A stretch of DNA of 64,000 bases from Blattamonas nauphoetae (Eukaryota > Preaxostyla > Oxymonadida). Positions 33,703-43,912 of the stretch are shown here, piece by piece (position 1 is the first letter of the stretch; each line of letters opens with the position of its first letter). A model generated the notes under the pieces. The model saw only the letters and a program-made list of their open reading frames with translations. It searched no databases and was not told the origin of the DNA. The position numbers and the translations under genes were made by a program. The stretch covers positions 558,001 through 622,000 of the forward strand of contig JARBJD010000008.1 of the NCBI GenBank assembly GCA_033064195.1, in the 5' to 3' direction.

Positions 33703-35153
33703 CTGCCCGACACGACGACCTGATCCGGCTGTAATTTTTGCTTTTTGATAGAACAAGTGAGAGTTGAGAGTTCCTTTTTCTCTCCCATCAACTGTCTTGA
33801 GTTATACGTCTCTGTGATTTTTTTGGAAGATCAACAGTGAAAAATAAGAGAGAATGACATGAAATGCTACTGTATGGGGACATACTCCGAACGACATGAC
33901 ACGTGATTCACATCCGATATCACTCCTGAATGGATCCCAGATGGTGAATGTCTAGTGAAAGATAGTAGCAGATTGAATGAAGAAAAGGAAAAGGAAGACA
34001 CATGTCAACTCGTTCGCTCCATGTCTCTGTCAATGCAGCATCCAAGGACACCGATGCGCCGAACACCGACGATTAACAGTTAGTCGTGAAATGAAAAGGC
34101 CAGCCACAGCACGAAACCATCAAGACTTTGCATACTGTTCGAATTGGATTCAAAAACGTCTCATACAGTTCAGCTGTTCATCGAAAGAGAGACATCAAAA
34201 TCAAAAAATCACACTGTTTCTTCCAACGATTCGTCAAAGGGTATCGAATTGGTCTTCACAAATCGCACAGAGTTCCTCGCATTCTTCTCCGTCATTTTCA
34301 AAATCGCTGCGTCTATGGAAATGAGACTCTTTCAAAATGTTTCTTTCGAGAGCTTTGTCAGTTTGGCGAAGTGAAGAATCTGTGTGAGAGATGACTAGAG
34401 AAATTCAAGAAGTCATAAGGATAAAAGACACACCACGCTGAGAATCTGGGTTGAGTGATCATCCCAGCAAACTTGGGATTTGGTGATGTACTGGGATTAG
34501 TTGAAACTGAAAACTTGTCGTGACGGAAGAGATCATTGACGGAAAACAATGCCGTGATCCTTCATCACATTTCGCACTGAGGGAAAGATGGACCCTCACC
34601 ACCACTCACGGGTCCTTCTCAGTGATTGTGTTAGTTGAAACAAGAAAAAAAGATAAAACTTCCAAGAATCAAACATGTCAATATCGGTCAGAAATACCTT
34701 CAAACACTCTTTACCGACTTTAACCTCATCAAACACATTTCGTGAACGCTTGTATCAATTCTTTTTGAAAACTATGCGAATTACGTCACAAGAGACTAAC
34801 TTTGTATAAAAATCGTGCGAGGTGAGAACTCGATCCCATAAGAAAGTAATGAAAACACCGTTCTCTCATTCAGTGATTGACTCCTCGAGTGTTCCTCTCA
34901 TAAAGTTAAAACAATTTAAAGTTAGAGGAATCGAGCAGGATGAAGCGAATCACGTGTCATGTCGTGAGGAGCATGTCCATCATTTTTTTTATTTTACAGT
35001 TTTCACGTCACACAGAATTTTTTGTCTTCTCATTTTTAATCAAACTGTGTCTAACTCTCTCAATTATCATTGATAGAAAATTGAAACACATTGTCTCTCT
35101 ATTCAGAAAAATACAACCGTTTTACAGCCGGATCAAGTTGTCGTGTCGGGCAG
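33703..35153 (+). mobile_element. 1.45-kb TA-flanked inverted-repeat transposon, young copy 1
   Basis: The ends are CTGCCCGACACGACGAC and its complement, with TATA at both junctions. It is nearly identical over its whole length to 50193-51641, with only a few base changes and 1-nt indels, so at least one of them moved recently. It holds short ORFs (for example around 33977-34374) without transposase motifs, and those frames differ between copies through indels, so it is non-autonomous. The relative at 2942-4789 is older and inverted. Confidence 0.9.
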
Positions 35154-35817
35154 TATAGAATGGAGAACATGAGATTAGTGAAGTGTTTATCGATCTGAAT
35201 GAAATGTCTCTAAAGACCTCCGAAATGGGTGATGACTCTCCAATGAAGTGTGGGATCCAAAGTGTATCAACAAATCACACGTGTTGGAGATTCGTTTGAA
35301 CATCGCTTGAGTCTCTCGATGATGCAATCCACCATCGACAGACTGAAGAGGAACAGCCAGAAACAAAGACAACGCGAAGAAAGACACAATCAAGAGAGTG
35401 ACATGATGAAAGAAAGACTTCTCCAAACCGGAGCGAAAAGAAGAAGTGTGGTTCGGGTGATCCAACATCCGATCAGTTCTGAGAGGGAGAGGAACGAAGA
35501 CCACCCTGAAAAGGAGACAAGAGTGGGTGCAAAGAAGAGCCTGCGCCAGAGCCGATCGAGTGCAAAGTGGGCACCTGAATTGCTCCACACAGGCTGACAT
35601 AGTTGATAACAGAACAATTGGTCAAGATGAGTCGAAGTGAGATCAGACTGTACCGAAAGTATGGCAATGGATCTTGTGAATGAAGCTCTCTTGTGAGGTG
35701 ACAGTGTTTCGTTGTATATCTGTTGAAGTGAGCTGAATGGTGTGTTGTGAACGGCGTGACGTGGAGAAAGTTGATGATGTTTGAGCCGAGAGGGGAGAGG
35801 TGAAGTGAGAACGTGTG
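35154..35817. other. intergenic, no supported gene
   Basis: This stretch lies between the transposon and the 3' end of the large receptor gene. A plus-strand hydrophilic frame at 35250-35597 starts with GTG and has no homologue in the window. Overlapping minus-strand frames are equally long. Nothing here is called. Confidence 0.4.
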
Positions 35818-38800
35818 TTACGATAATGGGATGGGAAGTTGGACATCTTGCTTCTGGTTGGATCCATTTGGTTGTTTGAGATCTCCAGACCGTGAAGAGA
35901 GGAACGATGAAATGTCTGCGAGTGTTGGCCTCTCTTCGGGGTTCAGAGAGAGACATTGTTCGATCTTCGCTCGCAGTTCGGCGTCCGAAACAAGATTCAT
36001 GTCAAGTCCTGTTCCTGTCGCAAGTGCTCGTTGAGCATTCGCTGCATCCAGTTCCCTGAATGGCACCAATTCAGTCTCTATTTCCCACAAGACGAGGCCA
36101 AGACTAAAAACTGCCCCGTGGCTCGCATTTCTTGTTTTCTTCTCTTCATTGTCATTCTGACCCATCTCTGGTGCTTGCCATCTCTGTGCCTCGTTTCCAG
36201 GTCTGCCTGTCGAGTTTCCTGTTGTGCCTGCTTTATCCTGAGCCTCCAAATTGAACAAGACAGTGTTGTCATCATTCAAAACGATCGAGTGAGGCGAGAA
36301 GTTCGAAAGGAACGCTGCCAAATTGTTCTCAGTGAACTGAACAAGCCCTCGCGCAATCTGAGCTTCAACTGATTTCTTGTTTACATTCTGATTCACATGG
36401 TGAGGCGCTGGACGATGCAAACGGTTGAACAAAGTGTTGTTTCTGTTGATCTGAACAACTTGTTCCTGTCCATCCATCATCATTCCACGAACGAACCCAG
36501 AATCCGGTGGAAGTTCTTCTGAGAGTGGAGCGAACCTGCTGTTGTTGAGAGGGACAGGATGAATCTGCTGTGAACCCTTTTCGGCAGCGGGGTCAAAAAC
36601 GAATGCAGTGGTTCCAACTGTGTTCTCATCAGCGACTTCCATCTTAATTTCATCAGCAACGTTTGGAAGTTCGGAGAGTTCCGATTGGGAGGCAAGTGGA
36701 GCGTGGTTCTTTCGGCGTTTGCGACACCACAGCAGAAGGAGGATGAGAAGAATCAGAAGAAGGAGGGCAGAGACACCAATGATCACAGGAAGAAGCCATT
36801 TCATCGTTTGGCTCGCTTGAGCCTTTTTGATCACGGCCAGACTCTCTTTCACTTTGAATGACGGAGTCGCTCCATCAACTCCGAACAAGAGACGAGCATG
36901 CCATTCCGGTTCGGCGCTCAGCGAGTTCAGAAGTGTGCTTTCGTTCAGAGTAATGCTGAACGATGTCTCGGTCCAGTTCTTTGGAGATGTTGAGAGAGGA
37001 TCAATCTTCGTCGAGTCCTTCCGAGTTCCACTCAGAACTTCGAACACTTCCAAAGTCAACCCACAAGGAATCAGGAGCTCTCCTTCAATTGTGATATCGA
37101 ATAGCTTTGTCTTCTTTTCATACGACACCACATTCTTTGAAATCGAAGGAATGAAGAACACTTCGTACGGTTCAACAAGTTCAGACACAACACAACAGTT
37201 CTCTTCCATCTTCATCCATCCCGAAGACAGCTTGTCGGTCGATCCATCTCCTCCACTCAGCGTCTCAATCTCAATCAGTCCATTCCCAACACACACAATG
37301 TTTCGATGAAACGATGGGAAGTCAACGAGATGCGGATTGTTCTCGTTGAAGGAAGAGGTGTCGATTTCCAGTTTCCCATCCTTCATCGCAATCGCTCCAT
37401 TCGCGAAATGGGAGAATGACGATCCAGTCAGAGTTGTTGTGCAGTTGTCGAGAGACACGAATCCTGTCGACCATCCACACATGTCTTCATCGTTGGCTGG
37501 TGACTGTTGTTTCTGTCCGCTCAGTTTGCATTGCGAGAAATGGATTGTCGAATTCGACGCAGTGAGGAGTTGAGTTGTGTCTGAATCCAAGAAGATCAGA
37601 TCGACGAGGCGACACTTGGCTGACGATGAGAAGTCGAAGGGAACTGAGTTGAAGTGAAGACCAGTGAGATTCAATGTGGTTACAATGAGGGTTCCATCTG
37701 AGATGGAAAAGAGCTTGGCCGAGATTGTGGTGGAGGATGCGAATGAACAAGATGTGAGTGACAGTTCGCCATTGTTCGACGAGATGAGTGATTGTGCGGT
37801 GGCTGACGAGAGGTCGAATGAGATGTGAGTGATCGTGATTGAGTGGCTCGTCGTGGATGGATGATCGTTCGATATCTGTCCATCTTTAACAACCTCAACA
37901 ATCCCAACTCCGCTCCGTGGCTCGATCAACAGATCTTGGGCTGTGAGTGAAACAGTCCCATGAAGTCTGGTCTTTCCAACGACTTTCAATATCAACGCTT
38001 GATCACCAACGAGGTGAGAGCGAGCGGTCGTGAATGTACTGCACGGATATGCTGATGTCCCACAGCCTTCTCCATCTCGTCCATCAACACTCGTCGAGAT
38101 CTCAGAATGGCGATACGGGAACAGATAATACAGAAGTGTCATTGAGCGATATTTGCTTGTCTGTTGTTCGGCCAAGTCTTCCCCCCACAACACGGGATCG
38201 TTGTCTGGAGACTTCAGTGCGTTATCGTTGAATCTCCAACGAGATGAGTCGATGAGCGACTCAAACGAGAAGGCTGTTAGATGCAGAGCATTGTTTGGGC
38301 GAGTAGTTGATGAGCAGGAGGTGAACGTCGCTTGGATGAACAACGACGACGAGACTACATCTTCCGAACAGACCACGACCAATCCTCCTCCTTCCATCGA
38401 CGACGAACATCCATCAAATGTTGTGTGAGAGATGGAGAGAACACCACTTCCTGAAATCGAACAGTGCAGAGCTCCTCCATCTCCACCAGACGAACACGAT
38501 GTGAACACAACTGGCTTCGATTCTGCTCCAATTTCCACTTTCTGGTCATTTCCAACGAAAAATGTCAGAGCACGAGCTGGTTCGGAGTTTGAAGACGATG
38601 TCGTTGAGTCGATGAGAGATGTGAAGGATGAATAGACAATCGAAACAGATCCACTTCCACTGATCAGCGATGCCGACAGGGCTGCATTTTCGAATGTCGA
38701 CGATTCCATCTCGAGGCGTCCTCTATCCATTTCGACAAGTGATTCAACTCCTCTGTTTGTGAAATCGTTGTTTGAGACCAGTTTGAGAACGGCAGTACCA

Positions 38801-41800
38801 TTCAGCGAGAGTGCAGGATGCGACGAAATTAGCGAGGTCAGAGGTCCCGAAATAAACGATGTTCCACCAGACATCGAGATCAGGGGAGACGAGCGAGTTG
38901 CTTCGGTCGAGATGCTCACTTGAATAGTGTTGACGGAGAACGATCCCGCTGTGATTGAGACAAGTGGGTGGGAGGCACTTGGTGTTTTGATGCTGCCCGA
39001 GGTGAGAGTCAGTGTTCCTCCTCCAACAACCAACAGACATGACGCAATCGATTTCTGATCAGAATTCACGGAACACTCCGTTATATCCACTGTCCCCGAC
39101 TGCACAACCAAAATCGGTGTCGATCGGCTTTCAGAGTTCACTCCAAAGACGATAGACAGAGATGAAAGGACAAGGCTGGATGAGACACCACTCTTGATCG
39201 TGATCTGCGCTTCGTTTTCGACAATCAGAGAGTTTGATGTCGAGCCACTCAGCTTCCATTTTGGCACGGTCGACGAGAGCGTCGAACTGAGCGAGAAAGT
39301 TGAGTCAATCGCTACTTCTGGTGTTTCTGATTCTGAAGATGGCGCTTTCAGGTTGGAGATTGCTCGATTTAGAGAGAAGCAGGGAAGTTCCTTCAATCCA
39401 CATAATGGATGGTCTTCTCTACCTGTCTGCAGATGTACCGCTCCTGTTGTGTGAGGATGCCAATAAAACAGGAGAGATCCTTTTGACCCTCCCGATTTCG
39501 TTTCTCTTCCCCACAACAGGTTTCGCTCTTCATCTGTGAACACTTCATTGGCGATGAAGGCTGGCTTGATGGTTGTGAGAGAAGAACCAGAGGATGGCTT
39601 GAAGAATGCTGAGAGATCTGATGACAAGATGAAGAGTCCGTTCCCATTCCCATCCTTTCCCTCACAATTTGTGAATGAAACGCTGTCGTCAGTGATGATA
39701 GATCCAGTTGAGATTGCTGAGAGATCAACAAAACACGCTCCTCCTTCCAGCGACGATGAACAGTCAGAGAAAGTTGTGTGCGAGATGGTGAGCATTCCAG
39801 TTCCTGAAATCGAACAGTGCAGAACTCCTCCTTCTGCACGAGACGAACACGATGTGAACACAACTGGCTTCGATTCTGTCCCAATTTCCACTTTCCGGTT
39901 GTTTCCAACAGAAAACGTCAAAACATGAGCTGGTTTCGAGTTTTTATCTTTGATAGAGAAGAATGTCGTGTCGATGATGGAAAGCGATCCATTTCCAGTC
40001 ACAAACGAAGAGATGGATGTGATGTTCGAGAAAGAGCTCGATTCGATTGATGCTGTGCCAGCAACGTTTAGAAATGTCCCGAGCTCAGAATTGGTCAGAT
40101 CCAAATCTTGTTCCTTCAGATCAACTGAGGCATCACTTCGAATTCGAATCATGTTCGTTCCTTGGCTGAGACTGCATGCTGGGAAAACACACTTCGTGAC
40201 TGATCCTGATCCTGCGGTGAAATCAACGAGATGTCCAGAAACGGTGGGGGAAGGAGATGGATTGACGAATGTGACAGATGTGAGAGTGAGAGTCCCAGAG
40301 GAAGAAATAGTGGCTTTGGCAGAATTGACAGAAGTGATGACGATGGACAGTGATTCAACAATGAGAATGCTGTTCTGTTTGACAGAGAAGAGCGATGTCG
40401 ACGAGTCTGTTGCTTTCAGATGAGCATGAGAATCAACATCAGAGCTGATGAGTCTGATCTTCTTTCCATCAATCACAAGAGGATCTTCCAGATGCTCACC
40501 TTCTCCAATCTCAATTAACACAGCGTCTGATGTTGAAAGGACAGACGGGCACATTTTCAGAGCGAAAGCGACTGTTTTGCATGAACGAGAGGGATGTCCA
40601 CACATCGTCTCGTCCACAGTCGACTCATGATCGGCCTCGGCGGCGACTCGAAGTTGAGGAGCGAGGAAGCCAGAACTGAAATCTTTCTCGTCGGTGATGA
40701 ATGGTTCATTGCACAGAAATTGACAGTTTGAGAAGGTGAGCGAGCTGGTGTCTGAAAGCCATTGTGAAGCGATGGAAATTTTGCCCTTCTTCAAACTTGG
40801 ACTTGACGATGCCACGAAAAGTCCATCCACATCGGCCTTGTTCGGAGTGAGAGACCCAAATTCGAGTGCCGTCCACGCAGCATCCTCATTTCCGCAGTCG
40901 ATGAAGTGGATGTTGGAAAGAGTCAGACCATTCGATGACCAGATGTAGAACAGAGAGCTTCGATCGCTAAGTTCTCCAATGAACTGACAATCTTTGATTG
41001 ATGAACCAGACAGAATAGCTTCGAAGAAGACGACGCCGATGATATGAGCAGAGGAACACTTGGTGAATGAACAGTTCTTTGCGACAATTTGAGCACCGAC
41101 CACGGAGAGAGCGCCAGCATATGCACCATACTGATTCTTTGAGATTGCACATGAATCAAAGGAGCAGGAAGTGATTGTGGCTGAGGACACTGCCCGAATC
41201 GACAGAGCGGCTCCTTTGCCTCCGATTCCTTTTGATTGAAGATCCTTGAAATGGCACGATGTGATTGTGAGTGACCCAATTTCATTCGCAAACACTCCAC
41301 CACCTGATCCACCAGCGATGGTGTTTCCTTCAAAGCGGCTGTTCGTGATGACGACCGAGCTTGACTCAGAACTGCCTCCGACCACTCGAACAACTCCACC
41401 GCGAAGTGATGCTGATGGGAGACTGATTGTAGGATCGGTGATGTCCAATCCACCATAATCTTCGTCAAGTGAGTGGCAGTCGGTGAAGAGGCAGTCGTTG
41501 ATGGTGACTTGGCTGTCTGTCGAAAGAGTGGCTGAAACAACCACCCCACTCCCCTCAGTCCGTGTGACTGAGGTAAAGTTCGATGATTCGATGGTGAGTA
41601 GAGTCGTTCCTGCGTTGGTGATTTCGATTGGAGCTGCATTTTGGAAGATAAAAGATGAGACATGCACCGAATCGAGTATGATTGATCCTCCTTTTTCCAG
41701 AACAAAGAAAGGTTTCGTGAAGATTATCCCAGGTTGACCTGGACCATCGACGATCGCATCAGATAGCGCGAACGATCCACAATCAGTCACTTCGACGAGG

Positions 41801-43761
41801 CTGAATGTAGGTGAGGGGACAACAGAGAGAGCGTTGAGTGTGAGAGATCCAGTTGTGACAGTAAAGAGAATATTTGCACATGAATGGACGATGCTGACCT
41901 TGTCCTTTCCATCTCCCACAAACTCCCACATTCTTGCGCCCACAGCAATGTTCGGTTGATCAACTTGTACCATCCCGCTTTCCAATGTGTTCTTCAGAAG
42001 AATCCTTCCTTCGAAGAGAGGATTGAGAAGTGTCAGTGTGTACTCGATCGTTTTGCATCCCATTCCACCATTAGGGACCCAGCAGAACTCATCGATCACT
42101 CCATTTGTCACATCCACAACTGCGTCTCGGAGCAGAAGGTTTTCCTTGACGTTTTCACTTCCATTGAATCGAACAACTGATCGTGCTTGGTTAGTTGAAC
42201 GACAATCAATAAAACTCGATTGGCTCAAAGTGTTAGCGGCGTTCGTGACGGCGACGTCAGTTTCAGTTGTTCCTGCTCCTCCTCCCTCGAAAAAACAACG
42301 ATCAAACGTGTCGTCTGGAAGAGTTGTTTGCCCTTCACGAAGAGCTTCAAAGAGAAACGTCGGTCCATCGTTGCCGCCCATCTCAGAAACCTGCCAATGT
42401 TTGAACAAATAAGGTCCTTCCGTGTTTCGAAACCCGAAAACCCCATTCTTCGCTCCTGTTCCTCCAATCACTTCACATGATGTCGATTCGAACCTCCCCA
42501 AACAACGATGGGATTTCCAGAATCCTTCATGGTGAATCACTTCTCCATCCACGAAGAAAGTCTCGTGGAGGGCTGTTCCATCGTTCTCGCAGACACGGCA
42601 GGAATCAATAAAATACGATTTGTTCCTTTCAAACCGGCAGAGATTGATTTTGACATCGAATGAGCCAAGTGATTTCGTTCGGAGTTCGATGGCGCCAGCG
42701 TAGAACACTGAAATGCACGAATCGAAGGTTGTATCCTGGAATTCAACATGTTGTCCAGAAGAAGCAAGAGATTCAAAATAAATAGCACCAGCAATCGCAT
42801 TTGATCCTGTTACATAACACGAGGTGAAAGAGGTGCTATCGAATCGCAGATTGGCTGAGTGTGTGAAACTGATTGCACCTCCATCGACATCATCAGCGGC
42901 ATGACATTCTAAAAAGATCTCCATATAGAATTCGAAGAGGTTGTTTGATGTCGTGTTGGCTTCGGTGATGACTTGACGTTCCGTGTTGCTTAGACCGGTC
43001 CGTCGAGTGTGGAAGTGGGTGTTGTTGAGAGAGGTGAACGAGAAGTGGTCATTCAGGCCAACAAACACATTCCCATCAAGCACATCCTCGTTGAACTCGA
43101 ACGAGTTTCCAACGATGAGCGATGACGTCTGACCTGCATGCAGTGCTTCCGTTGAAGATGTAGATGGGCAGTGAGACACATTTCTGATTGTGCAGTGGCA
43201 GAATTTGAGTGTTCGGAGGGTATTTCCCAAAAGAGGCGAACGAGCAACATTTCGAGTTTGTTCAACACGGCAGGCAAATAATCCAACTTCTCCATTTGCA
43301 GACGGACTAACAATCAGCGACGATGTTGTGGTCGACTGCACCAGTGTCGTATTGATCAGCATCAGCGTCCCATCCACTTCGAACAATTTATCCCCATTAG
43401 AATACAGAAGACAGCTTCGTGTTTGGAAGTGTGAGGTTTCATCCACTGCTGCAATTATCTGGTTGGTGATGGTGAAGGCCACTTTGGTGAAAGACATCGA
43501 CGAATTGCTGAGCGAGAAAAGCGGCTTGTTTTCGTCAACATTGAAAGTCGGGGTAACGGTGATCAAGTCAGATGTTGACATGAAATCATATTTCTGCGAC
43601 GACATCGTCATCTGGCTGCTCACGACAACTGGTGAATCAAGCTTTATTTCGTGGATTCCTGTCTTGTCGTTCGGCGACATTGCGCTGGTCTTGGCAAGCA
43701 GATTGAGATCTGTTGGTTGGCATGACGACCAGAGGAAGGTCAGGAACACAGTGAAAAGCAT
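35818..43761 (-). CDS. giant type-I surface protein with beta-helix ectodomain and pseudokinase tail
   Basis: A single open frame of 2647 residues from the ATG at 43761. A signal peptide opens it. About 2200 residues of right-handed beta-helix repeats follow, with recurrent CTSCSS/GGA and SISHTTF motifs and several near-duplicated modules. A beta-rich juxtamembrane module comes next, then a transmembrane helix (~2320-2345) followed by a Cys-Arg-Lys-Arg-Arg stop-transfer. The kinase-like region is ~2443-2630. It keeps RWQAPE, the helix-F motif GLVLWEIET and a PEERPT end. The catalytic loop reads Pro-His-Ser without HRD Asp, there is no DFG, and the N-lobe is largely absent. It is therefore predicted to be a non-catalytic binding module, perhaps signalling by recruiting partners. 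No intron is needed. Confidence 0.88.
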   Translation of the reverse strand: MLFTVFLTFLWSSCQPTDLNLLAKTSAMSPNDKTGIHEIKLDSPVVVSSQMTMSSQKYDFMSTSDLITVTPTFNVDENKPLFSLSNSSMSFTKVAFTITNQIIAAVDETSHFQTRSCLLYSNGDKLFEVDGTLMLINTTLVQSTTTSSLIVSPSANGEVGLFACRVEQTRNVARSPLLGNTLRTLKFCHCTIRNVSHCPSTSSTEALHAGQTSSLIVGNSFEFNEDVLDGNVFVGLNDHFSFTSLNNTHFHTRRTGLSNTERQVITEANTTSNNLFEFYMEIFLECHAADDVDGGAISFTHSANLRFDSTSFTSCYVTGSNAIAGAIYFESLASSGQHVEFQDTTFDSCISVFYAGAIELRTKSLGSFDVKINLCRFERNKSYFIDSCRVCENDGTALHETFFVDGEVIHHEGFWKSHRCLGRFESTSCEVIGGTGAKNGVFGFRNTEGPYLFKHWQVSEMGGNDGPTFLFEALREGQTTLPDDTFDRCFFEGGGAGTTETDVAVTNAANTLSQSSFIDCRSTNQARSVVRFNGSENVKENLLLRDAVVDVTNGVIDEFCWVPNGGMGCKTIEYTLTLLNPLFEGRILLKNTLESGMVQVDQPNIAVGARMWEFVGDGKDKVSIVHSCANILFTVTTGSLTLNALSVVPSPTFSLVEVTDCGSFALSDAIVDGPGQPGIIFTKPFFVLEKGGSIILDSVHVSSFIFQNAAPIEITNAGTTLLTIESSNFTSVTRTEGSGVVVSATLSTDSQVTINDCLFTDCHSLDEDYGGLDITDPTISLPSASLRGGVVRVVGGSSESSSVVITNSRFEGNTIAGGSGGGVFANEIGSLTITSCHFKDLQSKGIGGKGAALSIRAVSSATITSCSFDSCAISKNQYGAYAGALSVVGAQIVAKNCSFTKCSSAHIIGVVFFEAILSGSSIKDCQFIGELSDRSSLFYIWSSNGLTLSNIHFIDCGNEDAAWTALEFGSLTPNKADVDGLFVASSSPSLKKGKISIASQWLSDTSSLTFSNCQFLCNEPFITDEKDFSSGFLAPQLRVAAEADHESTVDETMCGHPSRSCKTVAFALKMCPSVLSTSDAVLIEIGEGEHLEDPLVIDGKKIRLISSDVDSHAHLKATDSSTSLFSVKQNSILIVESLSIVITSVNSAKATISSSGTLTLTSVTFVNPSPSPTVSGHLVDFTAGSGSVTKCVFPACSLSQGTNMIRIRSDASVDLKEQDLDLTNSELGTFLNVAGTASIESSSFSNITSISSFVTGNGSLSIIDTTFFSIKDKNSKPAHVLTFSVGNNRKVEIGTESKPVVFTSCSSRAEGGVLHCSISGTGMLTISHTTFSDCSSSLEGGACFVDLSAISTGSIITDDSVSFTNCEGKDGNGNGLFILSSDLSAFFKPSSGSSLTTIKPAFIANEVFTDEERNLLWGRETKSGGSKGSLLFYWHPHTTGAVHLQTGREDHPLCGLKELPCFSLNRAISNLKAPSSESETPEVAIDSTFSLSSTLSSTVPKWKLSGSTSNSLIVENEAQITIKSGVSSSLVLSSLSIVFGVNSESRSTPILVVQSGTVDITECSVNSDQKSIASCLLVVGGGTLTLTSGSIKTPSASHPLVSITAGSFSVNTIQVSISTEATRSSPLISMSGGTSFISGPLTSLISSHPALSLNGTAVLKLVSNNDFTNRGVESLVEMDRGRLEMESSTFENAALSASLISGSGSVSIVYSSFTSLIDSTTSSSNSEPARALTFFVGNDQKVEIGAESKPVVFTSCSSGGDGGALHCSISGSGVLSISHTTFDGCSSSMEGGGLVVVCSEDVVSSSLFIQATFTSCSSTTRPNNALHLTAFSFESLIDSSRWRFNDNALKSPDNDPVLWGEDLAEQQTSKYRSMTLLYYLFPYRHSEISTSVDGRDGEGCGTSAYPCSTFTTARSHLVGDQALILKVVGKTRLHGTVSLTAQDLLIEPRSGVGIVEVVKDGQISNDHPSTTSHSITITHISFDLSSATAQSLISSNNGELSLTSCSFASSTTISAKLFSISDGTLIVTTLNLTGLHFNSVPFDFSSSAKCRLVDLIFLDSDTTQLLTASNSTIHFSQCKLSGQKQQSPANDEDMCGWSTGFVSLDNCTTTLTGSSFSHFANGAIAMKDGKLEIDTSSFNENNPHLVDFPSFHRNIVCVGNGLIEIETLSGGDGSTDKLSSGWMKMEENCCVVSELVEPYEVFFIPSISKNVVSYEKKTKLFDITIEGELLIPCGLTLEVFEVLSGTRKDSTKIDPLSTSPKNWTETSFSITLNESTLLNSLSAEPEWHARLLFGVDGATPSFKVKESLAVIKKAQASQTMKWLLPVIIGVSALLLLILLILLLLWCRKRRKNHAPLASQSELSELPNVADEIKMEVADENTVGTTAFVFDPAAEKGSQQIHPVPLNNSRFAPLSEELPPDSGFVRGMMMDGQEQVVQINRNNTLFNRLHRPAPHHVNQNVNKKSVEAQIARGLVQFTENNLAAFLSNFSPHSIVLNDDNTVLFNLEAQDKAGTTGNSTGRPGNEAQRWQAPEMGQNDNEEKKTRNASHGAVFSLGLVLWEIETELVPFRELDAANAQRALATGTGLDMNLVSDAELRAKIEQCLSLNPEERPTLADISSFLSSRSGDLKQPNGSNQKQDVQLPIPLS

Positions 43762-43912
43762 TTCTGTTGTCGACGGTGTTCGTGATGCTTTCCAGCAGTG
43801 TCAATTCTAACGTATAATGGCTGGATCATTTCATTTCCATATTTTGACAATTGACAAAAAAGGATGATTGTAAAATGAAGATTGTGGCCACACCTTCTTT
43901 CTGAAGGGTATA

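Noticed and set aside
33977-34374. Coding ORF in the 1.45-kb transposon
   Set aside because: It is open only in the copy at 50467-50862, is broken by 1-nt differences here, and has no transposase motif.
35250-35597. 115-codon hydrophilic plus-strand ORF
   Set aside because: It begins with GTG, overlaps equally long opposite-strand frames and has no paralogue in the window.
35818-36500. Active protein kinase domain in the receptor tails
   Set aside because: The catalytic-loop Asp, DFG and most of the N-lobe are missing in all three members examined.
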